From Bacillus sp. UNC438CL73TsuS30 (lineage in GTDB: Bacteria; Bacillota; Bacilli; Bacillales; Cytobacillaceae): a DNA stretch of 64,000 nucleotides. Position 1 is the first letter of the stretch. Every line of letters starts with the position of its first letter. The position numbers and the translations under genes are program-made. The notes below the pieces were generated by a model. The model worked only from the letters and a program-made list of their open reading frames with translations. It was not told the DNA's origin and did no database searches. Positions 8,413 through 17,645 of this stretch are shown here, piece by piece. The DNA lies in the NCBI RefSeq assembly GCF_000482325.1, contig NZ_KI535298.1, positions 107,001-171,000 on the forward strand, in the 5' to 3' direction.

Positions 8413-8616
8413 TTACATAAAGTTTTTACTATGGTTATGGATAACCTGTAATTCTCTAGTTGCCTGTTTCATTTCACTTTTACAAATTGGGCAAAGTGGT
8501 ACTTCACTGCTTTTAAAATTATCGCGTATCCAGCATTTACAATTTTCCGAAGTACATTCCCAAACCTTTGTTTCTTCTAATTTTACTTCCACATCATTTC
8601 TTCTGCCGAAAGCCAA
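8413..8616 (-). CDS. YdjO-like zinc-ribbon protein
   Basis: 67-aa protein with a two-knuckle zinc ribbon: CTSENCKCW near residue 21 and CPICKSEM near residue 42. The pattern matches the cold-inducible YdjO family of Bacillus, function unknown. Its neighbour upstream on the same strand is a cold-shock gene, which fits a cold-linked role, although a terminator separates the two genes. Confidence 0.75.
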   Translation of the reverse strand: MAFGRRNDVEVKLEETKVWECTSENCKCWIRDNFKSSEVPLCPICKSEMKQATRELQVIHNHSKNFM

Positions 8617-8746
8617 AATTCTTCACTCCTTGCGCTTATTATCGTCCAAAAAGTTTCCAAATAAAAAAGCCCTAGAGCAAAATCAAAAAACATGCATCCT
8701 TGTATTCTATTCCCAATCAATAGGTTTTAGAATTAGGATATAGATA

Positions 8747-8779
8747 AAAAGGTGATGCATTTCACGAGCATCACCTTTT
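8747..8779 (-). terminator. Terminator of the cold-shock gene
   Basis: Stem AAAAGGTGATGC / GCATCACCTTTT with a 9-nt loop. On the minus strand it is followed by T residues and lies just past the csp stop codon. Confidence 0.85.
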
Positions 8780-8789
8780 ATTTAAAAGA

Positions 8790-8990
8790 TTAAACTGTTT
8801 TTACGTTAGCTGCTTGTGGTCCACGAGCACCTTCAACAATTTCAAAAGAAACCGATTGGCCTTCTTCTAATGTTTTGAAACCTTCAGTTTGAATTGCAGA
8901 AAAGTGAACGAATACGTCTTGACCGCCTTCAGCTTCAATAAATCCAAAACCTTTTTCTGCATTAAACCATTTAACTTTACCGTTATTCAT
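8790..8990 (-). CDS. Cold-shock protein, CspA family
   Basis: Single OB-fold cold-shock domain of 66 aa that binds single-stranded RNA and DNA and acts as an RNA chaperone. RNP1 (KGFGFIE, about 16-22) and RNP2 (VFVHFSAI, about 28-35) are intact. The ATG at 8990 is preceded by TTGGGGGTAAG and gives the standard length; upstream in-frame codons belong to the leader. Which of the Bacillus csp paralogues it represents cannot be decided. Confidence 0.95.
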   Translation of the reverse strand: MNNGKVKWFNAEKGFGFIEAEGGQDVFVHFSAIQTEGFKTLEEGQSVSFEIVEGARGPQAANVKTV

Positions 8991-9149
8991 GGATCTTACC
9001 CCCAACATATTGTTCACTTTAAAGTTAATTTTACATTTAAATATAGAAAAGCCATAACCTCACAAATTGGGGCAATAGACATCACCCACAGTTCGTGTAG
9101 CTACGACTACTTAATCCAATAAATATTAACGAACTTAAAGCGTAATTTA

Positions 9150-9178
9150 ATAGTATACTATTTTCCTTTAAAAGTCAA
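9150..9178 (-). promoter_or_regulatory. csp promoter with a long leader
   Basis: Minus-strand -35 TTGACT (9173-9178) and -10 TACTAT (9150-9155) have a 17-bp spacer. The predicted leader to the ATG at 8990 is about 150 nt, the usual cold-shock arrangement in which the leader controls translation with temperature. It contains the palindrome GTAGCTAC near 9100. Confidence 0.65.
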
Positions 9179-9196
9179 ATTTTATAAAAGTACTTG

Positions 9197-10147
9197 TCAT
9201 TCATTTCCCCGGAGAAAAACCTCCATGAACTGAACAACAAACTTTTGAAAATCAGCATCTAAGCCGATTTGGTCAAGAGATTCAATTGGTTCAGGATCAG
9301 GTTTTGGGCGAAAATCAGCAATGCTTTTCCCTTTTGCCGGACCAGTTTCCTCTACCCTCACTCTTCGCGGAATGTACTGGACAAAATCAGGATTAACTAG
9401 AGCCATAAGCGGAACCACATCATGAAGTGGTGCCCCTTTAATACCAGGAACATTTTTTTGATAAGCGTGATAATAATAATCAAATGCTGGTTTTAATAGC
9501 GGGCGAAATGGTGTTGGGCTATTTTCTGATAGAAAATGAATTACTTCAGGCGTGATAATAGCACGATTGGTAATATTCAGGGGAAATAAATAAACATTAT
9601 GGGCTTTTTCCATTACGGAGTTGGCTGCAATTGGGTCTACATAAAAATTCGCCTCTGCTTCAGCTGTTATGTTACCCGGGACTAAAAAAGCCCCTCCCAT
9701 TATATAAAAAGCTGTCACGTCTTTTAGCGCGTTGTTCCCATATAAAATAAACATCAATGCAAGCTCTGTCAGCCTTCCTACAGAGACAATCACGATATTG
9801 CCGCTATATTGCTTAATGATCTCTATAATTTTATTAAAATCATATACCTTTATATTTTTTATATTGTCAGGAGGTTTTATAGGGCCTAACCCTTCCTTCC
9901 CATGAATCTCGGGGTAATATTGGACTGGTTCTCCTGATAATGGGCCGGCGCTCCCAGCGATTATCGGGATATCTTCTCTTCCTGCTAAATTTAACAAATA
10001 AGCTGTATTCCTAATTGAAATCCCTTTCGGAGTATTTCCATAGCCGCTGACAATCCCGACAAGATTAATTTTCGGATTTAGCAGGGCATACATAATTGCA
10101 AAAGAGTCATCGATTCCGGGATCAGTAATCATCAGGACATGAACCAT
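9197..10147 (-). CDS. Nucleoside hydrolase, inosine-uridine type
   Basis: Hydrolyses the N-glycosidic bond of nucleosides to ribose and base in the cytoplasm. The 316-aa protein has the calcium-binding N-terminal motif ITDPGIDDS near residue 7 (family DxDPGxDD; the first Asp is replaced by Ile-Thr here). Later it shows the VSVGRLTELAL segment and the conserved APLHDVVPLM block near residue 241. An AGGGGTGAAATA site precedes the ATG. Substrate range is not readable. It is transcribed toward the csp gene and appears to be alone. Confidence 0.88.
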   Translation of the reverse strand: MVHVLMITDPGIDDSFAIMYALLNPKINLVGIVSGYGNTPKGISIRNTAYLLNLAGREDIPIIAGSAGPLSGEPVQYYPEIHGKEGLGPIKPPDNIKNIKVYDFNKIIEIIKQYSGNIVIVSVGRLTELALMFILYGNNALKDVTAFYIMGGAFLVPGNITAEAEANFYVDPIAANSVMEKAHNVYLFPLNITNRAIITPEVIHFLSENSPTPFRPLLKPAFDYYYHAYQKNVPGIKGAPLHDVVPLMALVNPDFVQYIPRRVRVEETGPAKGKSIADFRPKPDPEPIESLDQIGLDADFQKFVVQFMEVFLRGNE

Positions 10148-10203
10148 TATTTCACCCCTTTTCTATCTATTGTATTCCTCTACCTGTCTTACATGAAAAA
10201 AAA

Positions 10204-10228
10204 CCGATTTGACTTGCATTCAAATCGG
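10204..10228 (-). terminator. Terminator of ku
   Basis: Perfect 9-bp stem CCGATTTGA / TCAAATCGG with a 7-nt loop, followed on the minus strand by eight T residues. Confidence 0.9.
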
Positions 10229-10238
10229 CAATTTCTCC

Positions 10239-11093
10239 TTATGCTTCTTTTTTCACTCTTGAAACGGTCTTTTTCTTTGGGGCAGCAGCTTTTTTCTTTG
10301 GTGCTGGGGCTTTTTCCGGTTTAGTGCGATCAATTGATGCCTGCAAGGCTGCCATTAAATCGGTAACGTTTGATGGAGACTCTTTGGCAGCAGGCGTCAC
10401 CACAGTTTCTTTTTCCATACGTTTGGACTCAATCAATTCTAATAGGGCTGTTCGGTATTCATCTGTATATTTTTCAGGAGTAAAATCAGTTGTTAATTGA
10501 TCAATGAGCATAATGGCGGTGTCCAATTCCTTTTTCGTGACCTTATCCTCTGATGGAACGCTAGGGACATCACTTGCATTTCGAACTTCATCAGGATAGT
10601 GAATGGTTTCCATAACCAATGTATTTTCATACACCCTTATCACGGCCATTTGCTCCTTCGAGCGAATCACAATTTTAGCCAGTCCAACCTTTCCGGTTTC
10701 ATGAAGGGCTTTACGTAATAACGAGTAAGCTTTACCGCCTCCTTCATTTGGAGACATATAATAACTGCGATCAAAATAAATAGGATCAATTTGTTCCATT
10801 TTGACAAAATCAATAATTTCGACCGCTTTATCTTCGTTTTCTTTTCGTAATTTTTCAAGGTCATCATTGTCCAGGACGACAAATTTTCCCTTTGTGTATT
10901 CATAGGCTTTGACAATATCCTCAGGTTTGACCTCTTCTTCGCAAACCGTACAAATTTTTTCATACCTGATTGGAGCATGACACTTATTATGAAGAGTCCG
11001 AAGCTTAATATCCTTATCCTCTGTTGCCGTATGGAGCTTTATGGGAATATTCACGAGCCCAAAGCTGATACTTCCCTTCCACATCGTATGCAT
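10239..11093 (-). CDS. ku: Non-homologous end-joining protein Ku
   Basis: Homodimeric ring protein that binds double-strand DNA ends and recruits LigD. The N-terminal segment MHTMWKGSISFGLVNIPI is diagnostic. Residues about 1-245 form the Ku core, and the last 40 residues are a Lys/Ala/Pro-rich basic tail as in other bacterial Ku. The ATG at 11093 is preferred over one five codons upstream because GGAGAA lies 8 bases before it. The product is 284 aa. It is divergent from ligD, the usual Bacillus pairing (ykoV / ykoU). Confidence 0.95.
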   Translation of the reverse strand: MHTMWKGSISFGLVNIPIKLHTATEDKDIKLRTLHNKCHAPIRYEKICTVCEEEVKPEDIVKAYEYTKGKFVVLDNDDLEKLRKENEDKAVEIIDFVKMEQIDPIYFDRSYYMSPNEGGGKAYSLLRKALHETGKVGLAKIVIRSKEQMAVIRVYENTLVMETIHYPDEVRNASDVPSVPSEDKVTKKELDTAIMLIDQLTTDFTPEKYTDEYRTALLELIESKRMEKETVVTPAAKESPSNVTDLMAALQASIDRTKPEKAPAPKKKAAAPKKKTVSRVKKEA

Positions 11094-11224
11094 ATACTGA
11101 TTCTCCATTCTTTTTACTGTTATTTTGCTAAACGGACAAACCTGTCATTCCTATAAACAACTGGAAAAGGATGAAGAGAGTCTTTTTGAAACAAAATAAA
11201 GCTAAAAAGAAGGGACCATTACAG

Positions 11225-13063
11225 ATGAAACCGATGCTTCCAAGTCTGACATTTGATCGTCCCGTCCATCCTGATTGGCTGTACGAGGTGAAATATGATG
11301 GATTCCGTGCATTATTGGAGTGGAATACAGAGGGGATAACTTTAACAAGCAGAAATGGCAAGCCCCTCATTCCACAATTCCCGGAAATAGAAGAATTTTT
11401 AATGCAATACCAACGTGAATTTGAACCCTTTTTACCACTGCAGCTGGATGGGGAGCTTGTATTATTGGAAAATCCGTGCAAAGCTAATTTTTCTGGCATT
11501 CAAGTACGCGGACGGTTAAAGTCAGAAAAGAAAATTAGCGTACAGGCACAAAATGCACCTTGCCAGCTGATGATATTTGATGCACTTCAATTATCAGGGA
11601 AACCCCTTCATGCGGAGCCTTTTACGAAACGAAAAAAAGAACTAATAAAATTGTTTGAGAAGCTCCACTTTATTCAAGAGGCTGATCCTTACTCCAATCA
11701 GTTAGTGCAGCTCGTTAAAGCCTATGATGATTTTGAGATGCTTTGGGAAAAAGTTGTTCTTTTTGATGGCGAAGGAATTGTCGCTAAGCAGCAAAACAGC
11801 CTATGGGAAGAGGGAAAGCGTTCAATCCAGTGGCTGAAGTATAAAAATTGGAAGTATGTGAGCTGTTTTATCACCTCTTTAGAAAAAACAAATGGGTACT
11901 TTTACGTAGGAGTGTATCAGGACAAAAAGATTCATCCGATTGGTCAGGTCCTTTTTGGGTTTAAACCGGAGGAGAAGCAGGCTCTTCAACAAACAATTAA
12001 ACAAAATAAAATAAAGGAAGATGAGCAGTTTGTTTATGTAGAACCAGCCATTTGCCTTGAGGTCAAATATTTAGAGTTATATGATGGACAGCTCCGTGAG
12101 CCGCATTTTGACCGGTTCCGCTTTGACTTAGAGCCTGCAGATTGTACCAATGACCGGTTTTTATTTCAACAAAAAAATCTTCCGGAGGACTTAGACATTT
12201 CACACCCGGATAAACCGCTTTGGGATCAGCTAAACATTCAAAAGGCAGATTTTATTCTTTACCTAAGAGAAATATCCCCCTATATGCTGCCCTTTTTGGA
12301 AAACCGGCTCTTGACGGTTATTCGTTACCCGCACGGAATGTTCGGGGAACCTTTTTACCAAAAAAATTGTCCCGATTATGCTCCCGAATTTGTGGAAACC
12401 TTTAAACATGAAAATATTGACTATATCCTTTGTAATCATCTTAAAACACTAATCTGGCTTGGGAATCAATTGGCCATTGAATTTCATATTCCGTTTCAAA
12501 CCATTTACAGCAAAGGGCCAAGTGAAATCGTTTTTGATTTAGACCCACCGTCAAAGGATGATTTTCATTTAGCAGTAAAAGCCGCTTTACTTATCAAGGA
12601 AGTCCTCGATCAATTGAACCTGATTGGCTTTATTAAAACCTCAGGCAATAAGGGCTTGCAAATTTACCTTCCTTTACCTGAAAATACGTTTACCTATGAT
12701 GATACAAGGCTGTTCACGAGCTTTATTGCCGACTACTTAATATCACGTGACCCTGATTCGTTTACAATCGAGCGAATGAAAAAGAACCGCGGGAATCGCT
12801 TATATGTAGACTATATCCAGCATGGTGAAGGGAAAACGATTGTTGCCCCTTATTCGATGAGAGGAAATGAACGGGGCGGTGTAGCCACACCACTTTACTG
12901 GGATGAAGTAAACGAGAAGCTTGAATCGGCGCAATTTACAATGAAAACCGCCTTAACCCGGGTTCGGAAAGAAGGGGACCCGTTTCGAACCTATTTTTCT
13001 ACAAAACCAGTACAGCCCTTTGCACCAGTTCTCGATGTTCTAAAGAATAATAAAAAAGGATAA
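11225..13063 (+). CDS. ligD: Bifunctional ATP-dependent DNA ligase / polymerase LigD
   Basis: Fills in and seals double-strand breaks with Ku. The N-terminal ligase domain (about 1-290) carries the nucleotidyl-lysine motif EVKYDGFRALL near residue 25 and DGEGIVAKQQ (motif IV). The C-terminal primase-polymerase domain (about 320-600) has FDLDPPSKDDF with its metal-binding Asp pair, and SGNKGLQIYLPL. No nuclease domain is present, as in Bacillus LigD. The ATG at 11225 gives 612 aa, the normal Bacillus size, and has AGAAGGGA upstream; an in-frame ATG at 11171 is open. Confidence 0.95.
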   Translation: MKPMLPSLTFDRPVHPDWLYEVKYDGFRALLEWNTEGITLTSRNGKPLIPQFPEIEEFLMQYQREFEPFLPLQLDGELVLLENPCKANFSGIQVRGRLKSEKKISVQAQNAPCQLMIFDALQLSGKPLHAEPFTKRKKELIKLFEKLHFIQEADPYSNQLVQLVKAYDDFEMLWEKVVLFDGEGIVAKQQNSLWEEGKRSIQWLKYKNWKYVSCFITSLEKTNGYFYVGVYQDKKIHPIGQVLFGFKPEEKQALQQTIKQNKIKEDEQFVYVEPAICLEVKYLELYDGQLREPHFDRFRFDLEPADCTNDRFLFQQKNLPEDLDISHPDKPLWDQLNIQKADFILYLREISPYMLPFLENRLLTVIRYPHGMFGEPFYQKNCPDYAPEFVETFKHENIDYILCNHLKTLIWLGNQLAIEFHIPFQTIYSKGPSEIVFDLDPPSKDDFHLAVKAALLIKEVLDQLNLIGFIKTSGNKGLQIYLPLPENTFTYDDTRLFTSFIADYLISRDPDSFTIERMKKNRGNRLYVDYIQHGEGKTIVAPYSMRGNERGGVATPLYWDEVNEKLESAQFTMKTALTRVRKEGDPFRTYFSTKPVQPFAPVLDVLKNNKKG

Positions 13064-13080
13064 GGGAACCCTTATCCTTT
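13055..13080. terminator. Shared ligD / dapF terminator
   Basis: Inverted repeat AAAGGATAAGGG / CCCTTATCCTTT with a 2-nt centre, between A-rich and T-rich flanks. The stop codons of both convergent genes lie inside its arms. Confidence 0.75.
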
Positions 13081-14055
13081 CATGATATCATCCAAAAACG
13101 CCTGTGCTTCTGACTGAAGTTTTTCGTATGCTGCCTGTTCTCCAAGATCTTCTTTAGAGTTTACTGTAAATGTTTCCTCAGCAAAATTTACATCAATAGA
13201 AGCAGTATAAAGATACGTTGCATTACCAATTAAATCAATGTGGTAACTTCCGTTGTTTTCATGAACCACACATTGAACCTTACCACCATTATTATAAACA
13301 TTTACGGCCTTTTCAAAATCATTTAACCCATTCAAGCAGGTAACTAGGGTGGAGGCAGACATTGCCGTTCCGCAGGCATTGGTAAAACCAACTCCCCGCT
13401 CGAACGTCCTCACATAAATATTCCCTTTGTCCAAGGCTTTTACAAAGCTTACATTGACTCCATCAGGAAATAAAACATTCGGCCCATTTACCTTTTCGCT
13501 GAGATCTTTTTGAAGATCTGATTGAATTTGCTCTGTTTCTACAATCGTAATTAAATGCGGGTTGGGAACTGCTAAGGCAGTAAAGGTTAATTCGTGAGAT
13601 AACTCTGGAATTTTTTTATTTCGTAAGTCAGGCTGATCTAATTGTAAAGGTAAATCCTCCAATAAAAATGAAACAGGAGAGATCTCTACTTGATACGTTG
13701 TTACATCCGGGAAAATATCCTTCTTTTTGCTCACCTTTAAGTCGGTCTTCATTGTTTCAATATTCGCTTCCTTCTGATCCCGCATCTCACAAATATAACG
13801 GGAAACAAGACGAAGTCCATTTCCACACATCGAGGCTTCCGAACCATCTGAATTAAAAACTCTCATTCTTCCGTCCTTATTTTCACTTTTCAACATGAAT
13901 AGAATTCCATCTGCCCCGAGTTCAGAGTTTCGGTTACATAAAACCTTTGCCAAATCGGCCCTTTCCTTTTCAGAAAATGTATAGGAATTAGAAATCTCAT
14001 CGATTAAAAGAAAATCATTACCTGAACCGTGCCCTTTAATTAAGTTGATTTGCAC
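13072..14055 (-). CDS. dapF: Diaminopimelate epimerase
   Basis: Interconverts LL- and meso-diaminopimelate for lysine and peptidoglycan synthesis in the cytoplasm. Both catalytic cysteines are present, Cys77 in ASMCGNG and a second in TNACGTAMSAS, as is the N-terminal GHGSGNDF. A GTG start at 14055 follows GGAGGG by 7 bases; an upstream ATG has no such site. At 327 aa it is longer than the roughly 285-aa enzyme of B. subtilis, mainly at the C-terminus, so it may be a divergent paralogue. Confidence 0.9.
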   Translation of the reverse strand: MQINLIKGHGSGNDFLLIDEISNSYTFSEKERADLAKVLCNRNSELGADGILFMLKSENKDGRMRVFNSDGSEASMCGNGLRLVSRYICEMRDQKEANIETMKTDLKVSKKKDIFPDVTTYQVEISPVSFLLEDLPLQLDQPDLRNKKIPELSHELTFTALAVPNPHLITIVETEQIQSDLQKDLSEKVNGPNVLFPDGVNVSFVKALDKGNIYVRTFERGVGFTNACGTAMSASTLVTCLNGLNDFEKAVNVYNNGGKVQCVVHENNGSYHIDLIGNATYLYTASIDVNFAEETFTVNSKEDLGEQAAYEKLQSEAQAFLDDIMKG

Positions 14056-14138
14056 TTTAAAACCCTCCAGCATCACGTAATTGCATTTATTCATTATAGT
14101 ATCAAATTCTGGTAGGGAAGGGAACTTAAACCTGCTAA

Positions 14139-14915
14139 TTATCTTTCTATAAAATATTCGTTTATGAGAAAAGACATTTGTAAAAGCTTGTCACTTTCTG
14201 AAATGCCTTCCGCAAATGAAAGAACCGGTGTATTTGGCTCCGGAAATAAATCACTCCATTCCACTGGCATCCAGCCCCTGCGCAAACGTCCCAATTGGTG
14301 GTTAGCTGAATTAATGATTTTCTCATCCATAAAAAGGGAAGCACCTTCTACTGCTCCAATGAACCTTTCATTTGCGTCAAAAAGTTCCTTCTTATATTTT
14401 CGAGCATTCAATTTCCGGATTTGATAAAATCCTTGATAAACTTTGTTTCGGTCAAATACCTCAATTTTTTTGTATTTACCCTTTTTAACCTTATAAATCC
14501 CAATTAATTGATGATTCATATCGTTTAGGGCATATATTTTTGAAAAGACTGGAAAATCAAATTTCTTGCCTCGGTATTTTTTGATCTCTCCTGCTAGGTT
14601 TCCATCGGGAAAATAGAGCTGCAACCGCTTCGGTAAATAAACGGCTAATAAATGCCCCGTTTCAAAAATGGAATGGTAGAAACTGCTGGATTTCAACAAG
14701 TTTATCTTTATTAATAGTGCTTGTCTTACCTTGAATAAATAGATTTGAAAGCTGATGAAGCTGTAAATGAGAAAGGGGATGGTTAACAGCATCATTTTCT
14801 TGTTCTGAAAAAAAGAAAGATCTATTATTATAATTAGAAATGCGGGTACTAGTGCAGCGATGCTACCATTTAGACTGATGCTAGCAGATTCGCGATAATA
14901 TTTATCTATTTTCAT
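14139..14915 (-). CDS. Membrane-anchored protein of unknown function
   Basis: 258 aa. Two hydrophobic segments near the N-terminus (about 16-36 and 40-62) are followed by a soluble domain of about 180 residues rich in repeated short beta-strand patterns (GKKFDFPVFSKIYAL, NHQLIGIYKVKKG, NKVYQGFYQIRKL, NERFIGAVEG). These resemble the tubby / LURP-type scramblase-like fold seen in some Bacillus membrane proteins. That similarity is a weak inference. It lies alone between dapF and a patatin gene. Confidence 0.5.
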   Translation of the reverse strand: MKIDKYYRESASISLNGSIAALVPAFLIIIIDLSFFQNKKMMLLTIPFLIYSFISFQIYLFKVRQALLIKINLLKSSSFYHSIFETGHLLAVYLPKRLQLYFPDGNLAGEIKKYRGKKFDFPVFSKIYALNDMNHQLIGIYKVKKGKYKKIEVFDRNKVYQGFYQIRKLNARKYKKELFDANERFIGAVEGASLFMDEKIINSANHQLGRLRRGWMPVEWSDLFPEPNTPVLSFAEGISESDKLLQMSFLINEYFIER

Positions 14916-15022
14916 TATGAAAACTCCTTATCCATTCCTCTTATATCAGTCTATTAAATAATTCTAAGAAAAATGATAGAAGATTTCCTCTTTAAATCAA
15001 AAAAGAGACCCGCAAAAGTCTC

Positions 15023-15883
15023 TTAATTAGTTGATTGCACATATTTTACTATTTTCCCGCTTAATGCTTTGGCATCCTCATAGCCCTGGTTATATAACTC
15101 CTCTAAACGCACTGGATTTCGTTCCATTCTGCCTACCTGGAGCGGCTTTAATGGCCGGATAATAAAAACATTTCCCTTCTCCTCTTCTTTTTCTAAAAAA
15201 GCGAGAGTGTCGTTATACATTCGATACCGATCCCTTAAAGCCCTTTGCAGCCCTTTATAGTCAGGATATTTTCGGTTAACAAGGAAATGGAACTTCGAAG
15301 GCTTTTTCCGATAGTCCATATTTCTTGTAAGAATCACAATATTTTTCTTAAAGCCATCTGATTGTGCTTTTTTAATTGGAATTGGATCGCTAATTCCACC
15401 ATCAAGCAAAATTTTATTTTGATAGGTTATTTCAGGTGCAATAAATGGAAGCGAACTCGATGCCCGTAAAACAGTCAGTAGTTCTTGGCCATAATCTCTT
15501 TTATTGAAATAAACCGCTTCCCCTGTTAAGCAATCGGTTGCTCCCACAACAAATTCAGAGGGACCGTTATAAAAGACATCATAATGATAGGGAACATGTT
15601 GATTGGGGATTTCATCGAAGATAAAATCCATTCCAAAAAACTGACGATTTTTAAAATAATTTCTCCAAGATATATATCGCGGATCCGAAGCATACTGAAT
15701 TGTTACGGTCTTATTTCTTCCCTTTTGGTTTGACAAATAAGATGCTGCATTACACGCCCCTGCAGAGACACCGATTACATAAGGAAAAAATAATTGATTT
15801 TCTAAAAAGTATTCAAGAACGCCCGCCGTATAAACACCACGCATTCCCCCGCCCTCAAGAACCAAACCGACTCCATTTAACAC
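15023..15883 (-). CDS. Patatin-like phospholipase
   Basis: Predicted serine lipid acyl hydrolase of 286 aa. It carries the oxyanion-hole motif GGGMRG near residue 11, the nucleophile elbow GVSAG near residue 38 and the catalytic aspartate in LLDGGISDP near residue 157, so the Ser-Asp dyad is complete. There is no signal peptide, so it is cytoplasmic or peripheral. It resembles the E. coli YjjU / Bacillus YqhO class. Single gene; the substrate is unknown. Confidence 0.9.
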   Translation of the reverse strand: MLNGVGLVLEGGGMRGVYTAGVLEYFLENQLFFPYVIGVSAGACNAASYLSNQKGRNKTVTIQYASDPRYISWRNYFKNRQFFGMDFIFDEIPNQHVPYHYDVFYNGPSEFVVGATDCLTGEAVYFNKRDYGQELLTVLRASSSLPFIAPEITYQNKILLDGGISDPIPIKKAQSDGFKKNIVILTRNMDYRKKPSKFHFLVNRKYPDYKGLQRALRDRYRMYNDTLAFLEKEEEKGNVFIIRPLKPLQVGRMERNPVRLEELYNQGYEDAKALSGKIVKYVQSTN

Positions 15884-15960
15884 ATTGCTTCGTCCCTTTC
15901 CTCTATTTTTATCATGTTTATTCTGTCATATTAGGACGAATTTGAAAACTGAAATGCCTC

Positions 15961-16740
15961 TTATGCTGCCAGCTCTTTTTTTCGAAAAATAAAAATACTT
16001 AAGGCTAGAAGAATGAGAATACTTGCAATCGCGAGCAAACATGCCGGCAGAGTATAATCCGATAATTTGCCTATTAATACTAAATCGTTCGCATATTTTG
16101 TTAACATTGCTGGGCTCCATTCCAGCCAATCGGAAAGAGAGCTTGATACCAAACTTAAAATAATCACGACCAAAAGCGAGACAAAACCAGCCACACCAGG
16201 AACGAGATGAGCTGCACTAAAAAACAAGGCGATGGTTAAAATTACGGTAAACCATAGACCATAAAAAAAGAATGCTTGAAAGGCTTCGCCAGCTGCGACC
16301 CAATCAAATAATATCCCGGTATAATACCAAGTTGCAGCCGAACCGATAAAAAAAGATACCCATATTAGTAGGAGCGCCCCCACCCATTTCGCTGTTACAA
16401 AAGAGCGGTATGAAACCGGTTTAACTAAAATCATGGCAGCTACGCCGCTTTTTCTTTCACCGGCAATTAGCGCCATTGTCGTTAGAACAATAATTAACAC
16501 TCCTAAGGAGGAATATTCACTTAAACCACTAACAAATACCTCCTGTGCGGATGGTTTTGGAATTTCAATCTTTGCTCCCTCTGGCAGATTCCCTAATGAG
16601 TCAAGAATCTGCGGCAAATAATAAGAGGATAACGGTTTTTGCACACCTAGCAGAATAAACGTGATTGGCACCCAAATCCATTTGAAATTTCTCCACATTT
16701 CTAATAGCTCCTTATTAAGGAGCGTAATCCATTGGCTCAT
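15961..16740 (-). CDS. yxlG: ABC-2 type permease, YxlG-like
   Basis: 259-aa integral membrane protein with about six hydrophobic segments and an extracytoplasmic loop after the first (about 35-75). It is the membrane partner of the adjacent ATPase; the two genes overlap by 4 bp. Length and gene order match YxlG of the B. subtilis sigY operon, where YxlE-F-G limit SigY activity. No sigY is visible here, so the target of this copy is open. Confidence 0.75.
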   Translation of the reverse strand: MSQWITLLNKELLEMWRNFKWIWVPITFILLGVQKPLSSYYLPQILDSLGNLPEGAKIEIPKPSAQEVFVSGLSEYSSLGVLIIVLTTMALIAGERKSGVAAMILVKPVSYRSFVTAKWVGALLLIWVSFFIGSAATWYYTGILFDWVAAGEAFQAFFFYGLWFTVILTIALFFSAAHLVPGVAGFVSLLVVIILSLVSSSLSDWLEWSPAMLTKYANDLVLIGKLSDYTLPACLLAIASILILLALSIFIFRKKELAA

Positions 16741-17645
16741 TTTCCCACCACCTTCATAAACACATCTTCAAGCGTCATGCTGCTGATTTCAAATTTTTCA
16801 AGCGGCCAGTTTTGTTCCAAAATTTCTTTTAGAAAGACTTGTCTAGCTTTTTCAATATCGTTCACGGTTACACTTAGTCGATTGCCTTCAATGGAGACTG
16901 TTTTAGTGTTCGGATTTATCCAAAAAACATCTGCATATGGCTCGGCCTTTCCTTTGAAAAACAAATCAATTCTAGACTGTTGATGGCGTTCCCTTAATTC
17001 CTCCATGGTTCCGGATTCAACAATTAGACCATTATGTAAAAACAGGATCTCATCACTAACCTCTTCCGCATCATTTAAAATATGAGTGGAAAAAAGGATG
17101 GTGGTTTCTCTTTTCAGCCCTTCCAATAAATCCAGCACCTCTCTTCGCCCAATCGGATCCAGTGCTGAAACAGGCTCATCGAGCATGATCATCTGCGGAC
17201 GATGGATAAGGGCCTGTGCAATGCCTAAGCGCTGTTTCATTCCCCCTGAATATTTGCCTACCCTTCGATTTTTTGCATCTGAAATCCCAACAAGCTCAAG
17301 GAGTTCAAGTGAATGTTCCTTTGCTTCTTTATTCGTTAAGCCCCCCAATTTCCCAACATACCGAAGGAATTCAAGACCACTCATCCATTCATAATAAACT
17401 GGAAATTGAGGAAGATAACCAATGATATGACGGATATCTCCATCTTTTTTCGCACCAGAAAAGTTTATTGTCCCGGAAGTCGGTTTCATTAGGCCCGCTA
17501 ACATCCTAAGCGTCGTGGTCTTCCCTGCGCCGTTTGGGCCTAATAGGGCAATACATTTTCCTTTATCTAAATGAAAATCAAGACCTTTAATTACCTCGTT
17601 CCCTTGGAAACTCTTTTTTAATCCTGTAATTTGAATAAGGGACAT
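16737..17645 (-). CDS. yxlF: ABC transporter ATPase, YxlF-like
   Basis: Energises the YxlG-like permease. Walker A is GPNGAGKTT near residue 35, the signature is YSGGMKQRLGIAQAL near residue 129, and Walker B is MIMLDEPVSALDP near residue 153, followed by the His switch FSTHIL. A C-terminal extension of about 80 residues is typical of ABC-2 exporters. The start overlaps the stop of the upstream small gene by one base, so the three genes are translationally coupled. Confidence 0.85.
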   Translation of the reverse strand: MSLIQITGLKKSFQGNEVIKGLDFHLDKGKCIALLGPNGAGKTTTLRMLAGLMKPTSGTINFSGAKKDGDIRHIIGYLPQFPVYYEWMSGLEFLRYVGKLGGLTNKEAKEHSLELLELVGISDAKNRRVGKYSGGMKQRLGIAQALIHRPQMIMLDEPVSALDPIGRREVLDLLEGLKRETTILFSTHILNDAEEVSDEILFLHNGLIVESGTMEELRERHQQSRIDLFFKGKAEPYADVFWINPNTKTVSIEGNRLSVTVNDIEKARQVFLKEILEQNWPLEKFEISSMTLEDVFMKVVGK

